A stretch of DNA of 47,071 nt from Alphaproteobacteria bacterium. Its GTDB lineage: Bacteria; Pseudomonadota; Alphaproteobacteria; Caulobacterales; Aquidulcibacteraceae. The notes under the pieces are model-generated. The model saw only the letters and a program-made list of their open reading frames with translations, was not told where the DNA came from and made no database searches. The number at the start of each line of letters is the position of its first letter. The stretch's first letter is position 1. The stretch spans positions 1 to 47,071 of the forward strand of contig JAUIJZ010000014.1 of the NCBI GenBank assembly GCA_030430715.1, read 5' to 3'. A program made the position numbers and the translations under genes. Below, piece after piece: positions 18,153-27,443 of the stretch.

Positions 18153-19446
18153 CGACGCTCACATAGGTGAAGCCCTTCGCGGCCATTTCGGCCGGGCTGT
18201 AAATGTTGCGCAGATCGACGACGACGGGCGACTTCAACGATGCCTTCACGCGATCGAGATCGAGTGCGCGGAATTGATCCCACTCCGTGACGATCACGAC
18301 AGCGTCGGCGTCTTGCAAGCAATCATAAGGTCCGCTTGCGAACGCCACGTCCTTCAGCATGTGCTTGGCTTCGGTCATGCCTTCCGGATCGAATGCACGC
18401 ACGTGCGCGCCTTCAGCTTGTAGCGTGGGCACGATGTCGAGCGCCGGCGCATCGCGCATGTCGTCCGTATTCGGCTTGAAGGTGAGGCCGAGCACGGCGA
18501 CTGTCTTGCCCTTCACATTGCCGCCGAGCGCGTCGACGATCTTCTGCGCCATCTTCTGCTTGCGCGCCGAGTTCACGCGCACGGTGGTTTCGATCAGTTC
18601 GATCGGCGCGCCGGAATCGCGGGCGGTTTTCATCAGCGCCAGCGTGTCCTTCGGGAAGCACGAGCCGCCATAGCCAGGGCCGGCATTGAGGAATTTACGG
18701 CCGATGCGGTTGTCCAGGCCGATGCCCTTGGCGACTTCCTGCACATTGGCGCCGACTTGTTCGCACAGATCGGCGATCTCATTGATGAAGGTGATCTTCA
18801 TCGCCAGGAAGCCGTTGCCGGCATATTTGATCAACTCCGACGTGCGGCGCGCGGTGAAGATGATCGGAGTCTCGTTGAGGAAGAGCGGACGATAGAGCTC
18901 GCGCATCAGATCGCGCGCGCGTTCGCTGTCAGTGCCGACGACGACGCGGTCAGGGCGCTTGAAGTCGTTGATGGCGGCGCCTTCGCGCAGGAATTCTGGG
19001 TTGGACACCACATCGAAATCGGCGTCGGGGCGCGTCTTCTTGATGATGGCCTCGACTTCATCGCCGGTGCCGACTGGAACGGTCGATTTGGTGACGACGA
19101 CCGTATAGCCGTTCATCAGGCCGGCGATCTCTTCGGCGGCGGCATAGACATAGGAGAGGTCGGCGTGACCGTCGCCGCGGCGCGAGGGCGTGCCAACGGC
19201 GATGAACACCGCATCGGCTTCACTGATCGCTTTGGCCGGATCGGTGGTGAAAAAGAGCCGGCCCTGCTCGACATTGTCTTTGACCAATTCGTCGAGGCCG
19301 GGTTCGAAGATCGGGATCTCGCCTTTCAGCAGCCGTGCGATCTTGCTTTCGTCCTTGTCGACGCAAGTCACGATATGGCCGAAATCGGCGAAGCACGCGC
19401 CGGACACAAGGCCCACATAGCCAGTGCCGATCATAGTCACGCGCAT
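18142..19446 (-). CDS. ugd: UDP-glucose 6-dehydrogenase
   Basis: Oxidises UDP-glucose twice to UDP-glucuronate, a precursor of acidic exopolysaccharide, capsule and LPS sugars. The 434-residue protein has the N-terminal NAD fold (MRVTMIGTGYVGLVSGACFAD), the STVPVGT loop, the catalytic Cys263 in GPGYGGSCFPKD and the C-terminal UDP-binding domain (VLGLTFKPNTDDMRDAPALD). The start lies three bases after the stop of the upstream mutase gene, with AGGAG inside that gene eight bases before the ATG, so the two form an operon. Mutase makes glucose-1-phosphate, and Ugd works two steps later. Confidence 0.96.
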   Translation of the reverse strand: MRVTMIGTGYVGLVSGACFADFGHIVTCVDKDESKIARLLKGEIPIFEPGLDELVKDNVEQGRLFFTTDPAKAISEADAVFIAVGTPSRRGDGHADLSYVYAAAEEIAGLMNGYTVVVTKSTVPVGTGDEVEAIIKKTRPDADFDVVSNPEFLREGAAINDFKRPDRVVVGTDSERARDLMRELYRPLFLNETPIIFTARRTSELIKYAGNGFLAMKITFINEIADLCEQVGANVQEVAKGIGLDNRIGRKFLNAGPGYGGSCFPKDTLALMKTARDSGAPIELIETTVRVNSARKQKMAQKIVDALGGNVKGKTVAVLGLTFKPNTDDMRDAPALDIVPTLQAEGAHVRAFDPEGMTEAKHMLKDVAFASGPYDCLQDADAVVIVTEWDQFRALDLDRVKASLKSPVVVDLRNIYSPAEMAAKGFTYVSVGRP

Positions 19447-19449
19447 ATC

Positions 19450-20979
19450 TTAGATCTCCTGATTGTATTTGCCGACTTCGGAGAAGCGGGCGAGACGCGG
19501 CTTAACTTCATTGCGGAAAAGCCCGCGCATATCCTCTTCGCTGGTCATGCTCTCGACGACGACGACGAGCTCCGGCTTGTTTGACGACGCACGCACCAGC
19601 ACCCAGGCGCCGTCTTCCAACGTCACGCGCGCGCCGTTAACGGTGTTCACATCGCGGATGGAACGGCCTGCAATTTTCTCGCCATTTTTGGCCGCCTGCT
19701 GATATTGCGCGACGACCTGATCGACGATGCCGTACTTCTTCTCATCGTCGCAATGCGGACTCATCGTGAGCGAGGTGTAGCTCTTCGGCAGCGCCTTCTT
19801 CAGCTCCGAGAGCTTCTTGTCCGGATTGCGGTCGAGCATGGCCAGCACCGCCGAGGCGGCGACGAGGCCGTCATCGTAGCCATGGCCAAGCGGCGGGCGG
19901 AAAAAGAAGTGGCCGCTCTTTTCGAACCCAGCCAGCGCGTTCAGTTCGGTGGTGCGCCGCTTGATGTAGGAATGGCCGGTCTTCCAATAATCGACCTTGG
20001 CGCCATTGGCTTGCAGCACCGGATCGATGGCGTAGAGCCCGGTGGATTTGACATCGGCGATGAAGGTCGCGTTTTTGTGCTCGGCGGAGAGGTCGCGCGC
20101 CAGCATCAGGCCGACCTTGTCGGCGAAGATTTCCTCGCCCTCATCGTCAACCACGCCGCAACGGTCGCCGTCGCCGTCAAAGCCAAGCGCCACGTCGGCG
20201 CCGTGCTTTTTCACCGCAGCCGCCATGTCGTGCAGCATTTCGCTGTCTTCGGGATTGGCGTTGTAATTGGGGAAGGTCCAGTCGAGCGCGGTGTGCAGAT
20301 CGATCACTTCGGCGCCCATGCGCCGCAGCGCTTCGGGGGCGAACGCGCCTGCTGTGCCATTGCCGCACGCCGCCACCACCTTCAGCTTCTTTTTCAGCTG
20401 AACGCGCTTGGCGACGTCCTCGATATGGCGGTCGCGCATGCCTTCGATGCGCTTATAGGCGCCGCCGTCTCGGGTCTTGAACTTGCCGCCGAGCACGATC
20501 TCCTTGAGGCGGCCCATTTCGTCCGGTCCGAAGGTAAGCGGCCGGTCGGCGCCCATTTTTACGCCGGTCCAGCCATTCTCATTGTGGGAGGCGGTCACCA
20601 TCGCCACGCACGGAATGTCGAGCGCGAACTGGGCGAAATAGGCGGTCGGCGAGAGCGCCAGCCCGATATCGTTCACTTCAAGCCCGGCCTGCATCAGGCC
20701 GAGCATCAGCGCCTGCTTGATCGACAGCGAATAGAAGCGGAAATCGTGTCCAACGACGATGCGCGGGGCGACGCCGAATTCGTGGATTAGCGTGCCGAGC
20801 CCAAGGCCGAGCGCTTGCACGCCCAGAAGGTTTAGTTCGGGCGGTTTGTCTTCGCCTTGAATGCCGAACCACCAGCGCGCGTCATATTCGCGAAAGCCGG
20901 TTGGCTTAACCAAGGGGATCGTCTCGAACTCCGCACTGTTGGGGCTCAAGCTTGCGCGCGGCGCAGGCAGCATGGGCAT
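19450..20979 (-). CDS. Phosphomannomutase/phosphoglucomutase (alpha-D-phosphohexomutase)
   Basis: A 509-residue phosphohexomutase that moves phosphate between C6 and C1 of glucose or mannose. The active serine is S131 in TASHNENGWTGVK, the metal loop is DGDGDR (D268, D270, D272), the sugar-binding loop is EKSGHFFF and the phosphate-binding loop is RASSNKPELVV. The EKSGH reading rather than GEMSGH leaves glucose versus mannose preference open. An N-terminal tail of about 22 residues precedes the fold. It is first in the operon with ugd. The 218-base upstream gap to gpmA holds no gene; it must carry the divergent promoters, but none is clear. Confidence 0.93.
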   Translation of the reverse strand: MPMLPAPRASLSPNSAEFETIPLVKPTGFREYDARWWFGIQGEDKPPELNLLGVQALGLGLGTLIHEFGVAPRIVVGHDFRFYSLSIKQALMLGLMQAGLEVNDIGLALSPTAYFAQFALDIPCVAMVTASHNENGWTGVKMGADRPLTFGPDEMGRLKEIVLGGKFKTRDGGAYKRIEGMRDRHIEDVAKRVQLKKKLKVVAACGNGTAGAFAPEALRRMGAEVIDLHTALDWTFPNYNANPEDSEMLHDMAAAVKKHGADVALGFDGDGDRCGVVDDEGEEIFADKVGLMLARDLSAEHKNATFIADVKSTGLYAIDPVLQANGAKVDYWKTGHSYIKRRTTELNALAGFEKSGHFFFRPPLGHGYDDGLVAASAVLAMLDRNPDKKLSELKKALPKSYTSLTMSPHCDDEKKYGIVDQVVAQYQQAAKNGEKIAGRSIRDVNTVNGARVTLEDGAWVLVRASSNKPELVVVVESMTSEEDMRGLFRNEVKPRLARFSEVGKYNQEI

Positions 20980-21197
20980 AGTTCCGTTAGGGCCTTCGGG
21001 ATGAGTGCGGTTTGCGGGAAAAGCACGAAAACTTCAATCGTCGGCAACGCCTCTGATGTGTGCTCAGCCGTTGATACGCGCGTTACGGCGCTTTCTGCGC
21101 GATTGAGGGACAATTGGTCACGCTGCGTCCTGGTTAACGCTGTGGCGCGGCTCTGCAAACGCTTGACGCCATGTGGCGCCTAGGAGAGTGATCAACC

Positions 21198-21914
21198 ATG
21201 ACTTTTCTTGCACTTTTGCGTCACGGCCAGAGCCAGTGGAATCTGGAAAACCGCTTCACCGGCTGGGTCGATGTGGATTTGACCGCGGAGGGTGAGGCGC
21301 AGGCGCGCTCGTCCGGCGTCAAATTGGCCGAAAGCGCTGTTCCATTCGACAAGCTCTACACCTCGTTGCAGACGCGCGCGATCCGCACCGGCAACATGGC
21401 TTTGGCTGCGGCGAAGCTGTCCTGGCTGCCCGTTGAGCGCGATTGGCGCCTGAATGAGCGTCATTATGGGGCGCTGACGGGGCTGAACAAGGCTGAAACC
21501 GCCAAGCGTCACGGCGAGGATCAGGTCAAGATCTGGCGCCGCTCCTACGATACGCCGCCGCCGCCGCTGGAAGCGGGCGGTGAGTTCGATCTTTCCGGGG
21601 ATCGCCGCTACGCGGGCATCGACGTGCCGGCGACGGAATCTCTGAAGCTCACTTTGGAGCGTGTGCTGCCCTATTGGAACGCGGCCATCGCGCCCGATCT
21701 CAAGGCCGGCAAAAATCTCATCATCGCCGCGCACGGCAATTCGCTGCGCTCGATCGTGAAGCACCTCTTCCAAGTGCCCGACGATGAGATCGTGCATGTC
21801 GAAATGCCGACCGGCAATCCGTTGCTGATCGAACTCGACGCGAACCTGAAGCCGATCGGCGCGCGCTATTTGGATGCGTCGCGTGCGACGGAAATCCCCG
21901 CGCTGCCTGCGTGA
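21198..21914 (+). CDS. gpmA: 2,3-bisphosphoglycerate-dependent phosphoglycerate mutase
   Basis: Glycolytic enzyme converting 3- to 2-phosphoglycerate. The 238-residue length is typical of GpmA. H9 in LRHGQSQWN is the phospho-histidine, E87 lies in LNERHYGALTGLNK, and the second histidine lies in IAAHGNSLR. GGAGAG lies about nine bases before the ATG at 21198. The next gene starts at GTGA overlapping its stop, so the two are translationally coupled. Confidence 0.96.
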   Translation: MTFLALLRHGQSQWNLENRFTGWVDVDLTAEGEAQARSSGVKLAESAVPFDKLYTSLQTRAIRTGNMALAAAKLSWLPVERDWRLNERHYGALTGLNKAETAKRHGEDQVKIWRRSYDTPPPPLEAGGEFDLSGDRRYAGIDVPATESLKLTLERVLPYWNAAIAPDLKAGKNLIIAAHGNSLRSIVKHLFQVPDDEIVHVEMPTGNPLLIELDANLKPIGARYLDASRATEIPALPA

Positions 21915-22348
21915 GCGAGGCCGCTTTCATTCAGCGGGCATTGGCGCTAGCCGCGCCCGGCATTGGCGGCACGGGTGACAATCCGTCTGTGGGATGCGTC
22001 CTGGTCAAGGATGGCGTTGTGATCGGTGCGGCCGCGACCGCGCCTGGCGGGCGTCCGCACGCCGAGCAGCAAGCGCTGCAAAATCTCGATGCGCGCGGCG
22101 CGACGGCCTATGTGACGCTGGAGCCGTGCGCGCAACGCAGCAGCGGTGAAGCCTCCTGCACGGATTTGCTCATTCAAAGCGGCGTGACGCGCGTTGTCAT
22201 CGCCGCGCGCGATCCCCATCCCTTCGCCGCCGGGGCCGGCATCGAGCGCCTCCGCGCCGCGGGCGTAGAGGTTGAGGTGGGGCTGATGGAAGCCGAAGCG
22301 CGCGCGCAAAACGCGGGTTTCTTCGCGAAATGGGATCGCGCTAGCTGA
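21911..22348 (+). CDS. RibD-like cytidine-deaminase-fold protein, stand-alone
   Basis: A 145-residue protein like the N-terminal deaminase domain of RibD. The zinc site is complete: H50 and E52 in RPHAEQQAL, C73 in TLEPCAQRSS and C83 in EASC. RibD normally carries a C-terminal reductase domain, absent here. It could deaminate the riboflavin pyrimidine intermediate or another heterocycle. The GTG start overlaps the gpmA stop by four bases. Its 3' end overlaps the convergent asparagine-synthase-like gene by eight bases. No other rib gene is nearby. Confidence 0.82.
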   Translation: MSEAAFIQRALALAAPGIGGTGDNPSVGCVLVKDGVVIGAAATAPGGRPHAEQQALQNLDARGATAYVTLEPCAQRSSGEASCTDLLIQSGVTRVVIAARDPHPFAAGAGIERLRAAGVEVEVGLMEAEARAQNAGFFAKWDRAS

Positions 22349-24017
22349 TCAGGCTTTTCAGCGCCATGTCCGGCGTTTCGCCATCCATGTGAATGCGCCC
22401 CCAAAGGCCCAGGAACAGCAGCGGCCAGCGGCGCGCAGCCAGCGCTTCATCCTTGAACGCGGTGCGCACAGTCTCTGCATCGCAAGCCGCGCGTACGCTT
22501 TCCACTTGCGCCAAGCTCGTGCCGAGTTCATCGGCGCGCGGCGCGATCCAAGCGCCGACCGGCACGGTGAAGCCGCGCTTCTTGGCCCACGGTTCGGCCG
22601 CCGGACAGTGCCGCTCCAGCCATTTGCGCAGCAGATATTTGCCGAAGCGCCCGTTCACCTTCAGCGCGTCGGGCAGATGAAACGCGAAGCCGGCGACTTC
22701 GGGATCGAGAAAAGGCGTGCGTCCTTCGAGTCCGTGCGCCATCAGGCAACGATCGAGCTTCAGCAACAGATCGTTCGGCAACCAGGTCGCGATATCGGCC
22801 CATTGCGCTTGTTGCAGCGATGAAAGCCCCCTCGGCGCCGCGCCCGCCGCGCGCCATGCGGCCAGCGACGCGGCATCATCGGTTTGCGGTTCAGCGGCGC
22901 GACCGCCCAGCCAGCGCGGACGCAACGCGCGGCGATAGCGGCCATAGCCGGCAAACAATTCGTCGCCGCCTTCGCCGGTGAGCACTACCGTCAGCGCATC
23001 CTTCGCCGCCGCTGCCAGCTTGTACGTCGGCAAGCACGCATAATCCGCGACAGGATCGTCCATAGCCCAGGCGACTTGCGGCGCGATGGCCCAAAAATCC
23101 TCTTCCGTGAACAGCGTCTCGCGCCAATCCAAATTCAACGCGCGCGCCACGCGCTCGGCAGCCGCGCGTTCATCGCGCGCTTCGGGCGCATCGAAACCGC
23201 ACGTATAGGCGATGACGGAGCGCTCATTGAGCCGCGCCATCAGCGTCGCGATCGTTGCGCTGTCGATGCCGCCGGAAAGAAAGAGGCCGTAGGGCACATC
23301 CGAGCGCTGGTGCACGCGCACGCTGTCTTCCAACACGCGGTCGAGCGCATCGAGCGCCGCCGTTTCATCTCTTGGCGGGGGCGCCGCTTTTGGAATCGCG
23401 CTGCGTTTATTGTGTTGGCGCAGCACGCCGTTCTTGAACTCCATCACCGCGCCAGGCGCGATGCGTGTCACACCCGGCCATGCGGTTTGTGCGCCGAGCG
23501 CGTAATTCAGGCTGGCCACCTCGCGCAAGGCATCTGGCGCGGCTTGCGCTGTGCCGAATGCGCGCGGTTCGGAAGCGAAGGCGAGCGCGTCGCCGTCCGC
23601 GCGCACATAAAGCGGCTTGATGCCGAAGGGATCGCGCACCAGCCATGTGCGGCCATCGCCGCCAATCAGGCAAAAGGCATACATGCCGCGCAGGCGCGCG
23701 AACGCGCGCTCACCCTCTTGCGCATAGATGTGCAGGAGCGGTTCGAAATCGGAGCCGGTTTTCAGCTTGTCTTGTAGGCCAAATTCGCGCGCCAGTTCGA
23801 GATAATTATAAATCTCGCCATTGCCGATAATGGTTGAGCCAGCTGCGGAAAGCGGCTGCCAGCCGCTTTCGAGGTCGATGATGGAAAGCCGTGCATGCGC
23901 GAGCGAGGCGTTCTTCGCTTGCGCCACGCGCACGCCGTCCGGCCCGCGATGCGTCAGCGTCGCGATGAGTTCTTCCGCGCCGTTCTCGGCGCCAAGCTTG
24001 CCTGCAATGCCGCACAT
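22341..24017 (-). CDS. Asparagine synthase-like glutamine amidotransferase
   Basis: A 558-residue AsnB-type enzyme. Cys2 in MCGIAGKLG is the glutaminase nucleophile, which fixes the start at 24017. Further motifs are LTHRGPDG, GEIYNY and RDPFGIKPLY in the glutaminase domain, and the ATP-pyrophosphatase loop LFLSGGIDSATIA followed by LTGEGGDELFAGYGRYRR and LEGRTPFLDPE in the synthase domain. It may make asparagine, but its place downstream of a glycosyltransferase and kdsA suggests amidation of a surface sugar or peptide, as in polysaccharide clusters. The ATG overlaps the upstream stop as TAATG, so the two are coupled. Confidence 0.9.
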   Translation of the reverse strand: MCGIAGKLGAENGAEELIATLTHRGPDGVRVAQAKNASLAHARLSIIDLESGWQPLSAAGSTIIGNGEIYNYLELAREFGLQDKLKTGSDFEPLLHIYAQEGERAFARLRGMYAFCLIGGDGRTWLVRDPFGIKPLYVRADGDALAFASEPRAFGTAQAAPDALREVASLNYALGAQTAWPGVTRIAPGAVMEFKNGVLRQHNKRSAIPKAAPPPRDETAALDALDRVLEDSVRVHQRSDVPYGLFLSGGIDSATIATLMARLNERSVIAYTCGFDAPEARDERAAAERVARALNLDWRETLFTEEDFWAIAPQVAWAMDDPVADYACLPTYKLAAAAKDALTVVLTGEGGDELFAGYGRYRRALRPRWLGGRAAEPQTDDAASLAAWRAAGAAPRGLSSLQQAQWADIATWLPNDLLLKLDRCLMAHGLEGRTPFLDPEVAGFAFHLPDALKVNGRFGKYLLRKWLERHCPAAEPWAKKRGFTVPVGAWIAPRADELGTSLAQVESVRAACDAETVRTAFKDEALAARRWPLLFLGLWGRIHMDGETPDMALKSLIS

Positions 24018-25042
24018 TACGCGCCTCCATGACGGGCAAAGAGATCGCGCCATTGGCCGATCACGGCGGCTTCGGAAAAATCACTGGCAACACGCGCGCG
24101 TCCGGCGTTGGCGAAGCGGTCGCGCAAGGCTTCATCTTCCAGCAAGGCTGTGCTTTTGGCTGCGAGCGTTTCTGCGTCTTCCACCTGTGTAAGAAAACCA
24201 TCTTCGCCGTCGTGGATCAGCGATGCCGGTCCTGCCGCCCGCGCCGCGACGACCGGCAAACCATGCGCCCAGGCCTGGATCACGACATTGCCCAGCGGCT
24301 CGAAGCGCGAAGGAAACACGCACACATCCGCCGTGCGATAAAGCGAAGGCGCATCGTCACGCCAGCCCAAAAACCGCACGCGCGAAGCGACGCCCAATTG
24401 TTCGGCCAGGGCTTTCAGTGTGGCGTCTTCCGGGCCGCTGCCGGCGATCCAAAGATAAGCGCCGGGCATTTGCGCCAGCGCGCGCAGCGAAACATCGTGC
24501 GCTTTGCTCTCATGCAGCCGGCCCATGCCGAGCAGCAGCGGCGCATCCGCCGGCGTATCGAACGTAGCGCGATCTAGCGCCGCGCCTTCGCCGGCGCTGG
24601 CGAAATTGGGAATGTAATGCGCGCGTTCTTTTGGCCAGCCTTCGCGCACCATCCAATCGACGATGTCCTGCGTGTTGCCGACCAGCGCATCGAAGCCGCG
24701 ATAATTTTTGAGCTTATAATAGCCGCCGAGCCGGCCAATGCGCGCCCACGATCCCTTCGGCGTGAGGCTCGCCGCGCGGTTCATCCAAGCGAGCACGATC
24801 TTCGCCTCATGCTTGCGCGCGAGCGCGGCGATAGCGGCGCCGGTGCTGAAATCGAAAGGTTTGGAGAACGGCTGCACGCTGCTTTTCACGCCGAGCGCTT
24901 TCAGGGCCGCTTCGCGCCCGGCATGCGCGCGAATGGCCGCTGCTTGATCCAAGCCGCCGCGCGCGAGCGCGCCCACAAGAGCTGTGAAATAGGTCTCGGC
25001 GCCGCCATTGGCGGCGGAGCCGAGCGTGTGCAGCACCCTCAT
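24017..25042 (-). CDS. Glycosyltransferase, GT4 family
   Basis: A 341-residue glycosyltransferase with GT-B organisation. The N-terminal acceptor domain starts at MRVLHTLGSAANGGAETYF. The C-terminal nucleotide-sugar domain holds LLGMGRLHESKAHD, WIAGSGPE and PSRFEPLGNVVIQAWAHGLP, the E-x7-E-like motif of the GT4 family. No membrane segment is visible. Its start overlaps the kdsA stop (ATGA) and its stop overlaps the next start (TAATG), so kdsA, this gene and the asparagine-synthase-like gene form a coupled operon. With Kdo synthesis upstream it probably acts in LPS core or a related glycan. Donor and acceptor are unknown. Confidence 0.9.
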   Translation of the reverse strand: MRVLHTLGSAANGGAETYFTALVGALARGGLDQAAAIRAHAGREAALKALGVKSSVQPFSKPFDFSTGAAIAALARKHEAKIVLAWMNRAASLTPKGSWARIGRLGGYYKLKNYRGFDALVGNTQDIVDWMVREGWPKERAHYIPNFASAGEGAALDRATFDTPADAPLLLGMGRLHESKAHDVSLRALAQMPGAYLWIAGSGPEDATLKALAEQLGVASRVRFLGWRDDAPSLYRTADVCVFPSRFEPLGNVVIQAWAHGLPVVAARAAGPASLIHDGEDGFLTQVEDAETLAAKSTALLEDEALRDRFANAGRARVASDFSEAAVIGQWRDLFARHGGA

Positions 25043-25902
25043 TCGGCGGCGGCGAGCGTGGACTTGGCCAGCCGGTCGAACGCCACCAGATCGCGCACCA
25101 GCATTTCAAGCTCGTCGAACGGCACCATGTTGGGGCCGTCGGAGGGCGCATTGTCAGGGTCGGGGTGAGCTTCGAGAAATACCGCCGCAACGCCGATTGC
25201 GACAGCCGCGCGCGCCAGCACCGGCACGAACTGGCGTTCGCCGCCGGAGCGGTCGCCCTGACCGCCGGGCTGCTGCACGGAATGGGTGGCGTCGAACACA
25301 ACCGGCGCGCCGAGGCTCTTCAGGATAGGCAGCGCGCGCATGTCGGAGACAAGCGTGTTGTAGCCGAAGCTCGCCCCGCGCTCGCACGCCATCACCGCGT
25401 TGTTGCCAGAGCCGGTGATCTTGGCGAGCACGTTCTTCATGTCCCAGGGCGCGAGGAACTGCCCCTTCTTCACATTGATCGGCTTGCCGGTTTCGGCGGC
25501 GGCGATCAGCAGGTCGGTCTGGCGGCAGAGGAAGGCGGGGATTTGCAGCACGTCCACTACCGAGGCGACATCCTCGCAATGATCGGGAAGGTGCACGTCG
25601 GTCAGCACCGGCACGCCGAGCTTTGTGCGGATTTCCTCGAAAATCGGCCCAGCCACTGAAAGGCCCGCGCCACGCTTGGTGTGCAGGCTGGAGCGATTGG
25701 CCTTGTCATAGCTCGACTTGTAAATGAAGCCGGCGCCTGCGCTGCGGAACACGTCGCGCAGGAATTCCGCCGTTTCCAGGGCGTGGGCGCGGCTTTCCAA
25801 TTGGCAGGGCCCGCAAATGAAGGTCAGCGGCAGGTTGTTGCCGATCTCCAGAGGCGAGCTTTTGACGCGCGGAATGTGAACGATGGGCGCGGGCATGCTC
25901 AT
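25039..25902 (-). CDS. kdsA: 3-deoxy-8-phosphooctulonate (Kdo-8-P) synthase
   Basis: Condenses phosphoenolpyruvate with arabinose-5-phosphate to Kdo-8-phosphate for LPS inner core. The 287-residue protein shows TFICGPCQLESRAHALE, YKSSYDKANRSS, DVHLPDHCEDVASVVDVLQIPAFLCRQTDLL, VFDATHSVQQPGGQG and AHPDPDNAPSDGPNMV. Cys33 in GPCQLES sits where metal-dependent (class II) enzymes have their metal cysteine and the E. coli-type enzyme has asparagine, so a metal-dependent enzyme is inferred. It is divergent from kdsD across 94 bases, which must hold both promoters. Confidence 0.95.
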   Translation of the reverse strand: MSMPAPIVHIPRVKSSPLEIGNNLPLTFICGPCQLESRAHALETAEFLRDVFRSAGAGFIYKSSYDKANRSSLHTKRGAGLSVAGPIFEEIRTKLGVPVLTDVHLPDHCEDVASVVDVLQIPAFLCRQTDLLIAAAETGKPINVKKGQFLAPWDMKNVLAKITGSGNNAVMACERGASFGYNTLVSDMRALPILKSLGAPVVFDATHSVQQPGGQGDRSGGERQFVPVLARAAVAIGVAAVFLEAHPDPDNAPSDGPNMVPFDELEMLVRDLVAFDRLAKSTLAAAE

Positions 25903-25996
25903 GAGTGTCTCGGCGATCCTGTGAGGCTCCTGACATAAGCGCCCGCGAAGCCCGGCTCAACCGCCGACCGAGCACGGATGACATCGTCCGCCAGTC

Positions 25997-26989
25997 ATGC
26001 AACAGCGGAGCATGACCCAAATCGACGCCAAGGCCGCCATCGCCGCCGGGCAGGAAACGATACGCTCCGAGGCGCGCGCGCTCGATCAATTGGCCCAGGC
26101 CCTGGCTCAGGAGCTGGCCGGGCCGTTCACCGAGGCGGCCAAGTTGCTGGCGCAAAGTTCGGGACGGGTGATCGTCTCGGGAATGGGTAAATCCGGTCAC
26201 ATCGCGCGCAAGATCGCCGCCACGCTCGCCTCCACGGGCACGCCCGCGCAATTCGTCCATCCGGCCGAGGCCAGCCATGGCGATCTTGGCATGATCGTCG
26301 AGCGCGATTGCGTGCTGGCGATTTCGCGCTCGGGCGAAACCGCCGAGCTCTCGGATTTGCTGCATCATTGCCGCCGGCTGGGCGTGCCCCTGATCGGCAT
26401 GACCTTCAAACAGAATTCCTCGCTCGCGCGCGCCTCGACCGCCGCCTTGGTCTTGCCTGAGTGCGGCGAGGCCAGTGATGACGCGCCGGCGCCGACCATC
26501 TCTACCACGATGTGTCTGGCGATGGGCGATGCGCTGGCCGTCGCTTTGCTTAAGGCGCGCGGTTTCAATAAAGATCAGTTCGGCGCCATCCACCCAGGCG
26601 GCAAGCTTGGCGCGGCGCTGAAACGGGTGCGCGATTTGATGCGTGTGGGAGAGCACGATCCGTTGATCGCGCCGGATCTGCCGGTGCCGAAGGCGTTGGA
26701 GGCGATGAGCCGAGATAGTCTTGGCGCCGCCGGCGTGGTGGAGAACGGCAAGCTGATCGGCATTATCACCGACGGCGATTTGCGCCGCCGTCTGACGCCA
26801 GACATGTTCATGCGTGACGCGCGCGCTTTGATGACGGTCAATCCCATCACGATTGGCGCCGACGCGCCGATCGCCGACGCCATCGCCATTATGAACGCGA
26901 AACGCATTACCATCCTGTTCGCGGTGGAGGATGGGGCGCCGGTCGGGGTGGTGCACATGCACGACTTGCTCGCCGCCGGCGTGCGCTAG
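25997..26989 (+). CDS. kdsD: Arabinose-5-phosphate isomerase (SIS plus two CBS domains)
   Basis: Converts ribulose-5-phosphate to arabinose-5-phosphate, substrate of the divergent kdsA product. The SIS domain (about 35-180) shows SGMGKSGHIARKIAATLASTG and SRSGETAELSDLL; two CBS domains (about 205-325) follow, with IGIITDGDLRRRL and AVEDGAPVGVVHMHDLLAAG. The HPGGKLGAAL linker is typical of KpsF/KdsD. The ATG at 25997 gives 330 residues but has no ribosome site. The ATG at 26012 is a good alternative, although its GGAG is too close for a standard site. Confidence 0.93.
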   Translation: MQQRSMTQIDAKAAIAAGQETIRSEARALDQLAQALAQELAGPFTEAAKLLAQSSGRVIVSGMGKSGHIARKIAATLASTGTPAQFVHPAEASHGDLGMIVERDCVLAISRSGETAELSDLLHHCRRLGVPLIGMTFKQNSSLARASTAALVLPECGEASDDAPAPTISTTMCLAMGDALAVALLKARGFNKDQFGAIHPGGKLGAALKRVRDLMRVGEHDPLIAPDLPVPKALEAMSRDSLGAAGVVENGKLIGIITDGDLRRRLTPDMFMRDARALMTVNPITIGADAPIADAIAIMNAKRITILFAVEDGAPVGVVHMHDLLAAGVR

Positions 26990-27011
26990 CGGGCGCAAAC
27001 GGCCAACCTGC

Positions 27012-27040
27012 TTGACAGGCAACCCGCCCAGGGGCCCTAT
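27012..27040 (+). promoter_or_regulatory. Candidate sigma-70 promoter of the cold-shock gene
   Basis: TTGACA at 27012-27017 with a 17-base spacer to CCCTAT at 27035-27040. This leaves a leader of about 110 bases before the cold-shock ATG, with a GGCC-GAAA-GGCC hairpin at 27047-27058, in keeping with the long leaders of cspA-type genes. Confidence 0.4.
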
Positions 27041-27158
27041 GCGCGCGGCCGAAAGGCCAGCGAACGCCGCGTATTCTGCGCCAGCTTTCGTTCAGTCCAG
27101 CCCCGCCTCTCGTCTGTCGCAGGCGCTTGGCTCGCGGCGATAGAAAAGGGAGGACACG

Positions 27159-27368
27159 ATGGCTACAGGCGTCGTGAAGTGGTTTAACATGGCGAAGGGC
27201 TTCGGCTTTATCGCGCCCGATGAGGGCGGCGCCGACGTTTTCGTGCATGTCAGCGCGGTGGAACGTTCGGGCCTGACCGGCCTGCGCGAGGGGCAAGCGG
27301 TGTCGTTCGACACAGAGGTCGATCCCCGCAAGAACAAGCCGGCGGCGGTGAACATCAAGCCCGTCTGA
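27159..27368 (+). CDS. CspA-family cold-shock protein
   Basis: A 69-residue single OB-fold protein that binds single-stranded RNA and DNA and melts mRNA structure. RNP1 is KGFGFI and RNP2 is VFVHVSAVE; the starting [15 protein letters not shown] is diagnostic. GGGAGG lies seven bases before the ATG. It is transcribed alone. Whether it is cold-induced cannot be told from sequence. Confidence 0.96.
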   Translation: MATGVVKWFNMAKGFGFIAPDEGGADVFVHVSAVERSGLTGLREGQAVSFDTEVDPRKNKPAAVNIKPV

Positions 27369-27443
27369 GGCAGCGCCGACGAAAGTTCTGATCGCCGCGC
27401 GGTGCGCCCGTGCGGCGATTTCATTTGGAGTGGACAAAATGAC

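Noticed and set aside
19705-20790. Open frame on the + strand inside the phosphohexomutase gene
   Set aside because: No domain; the - strand reading has all phosphohexomutase motifs.
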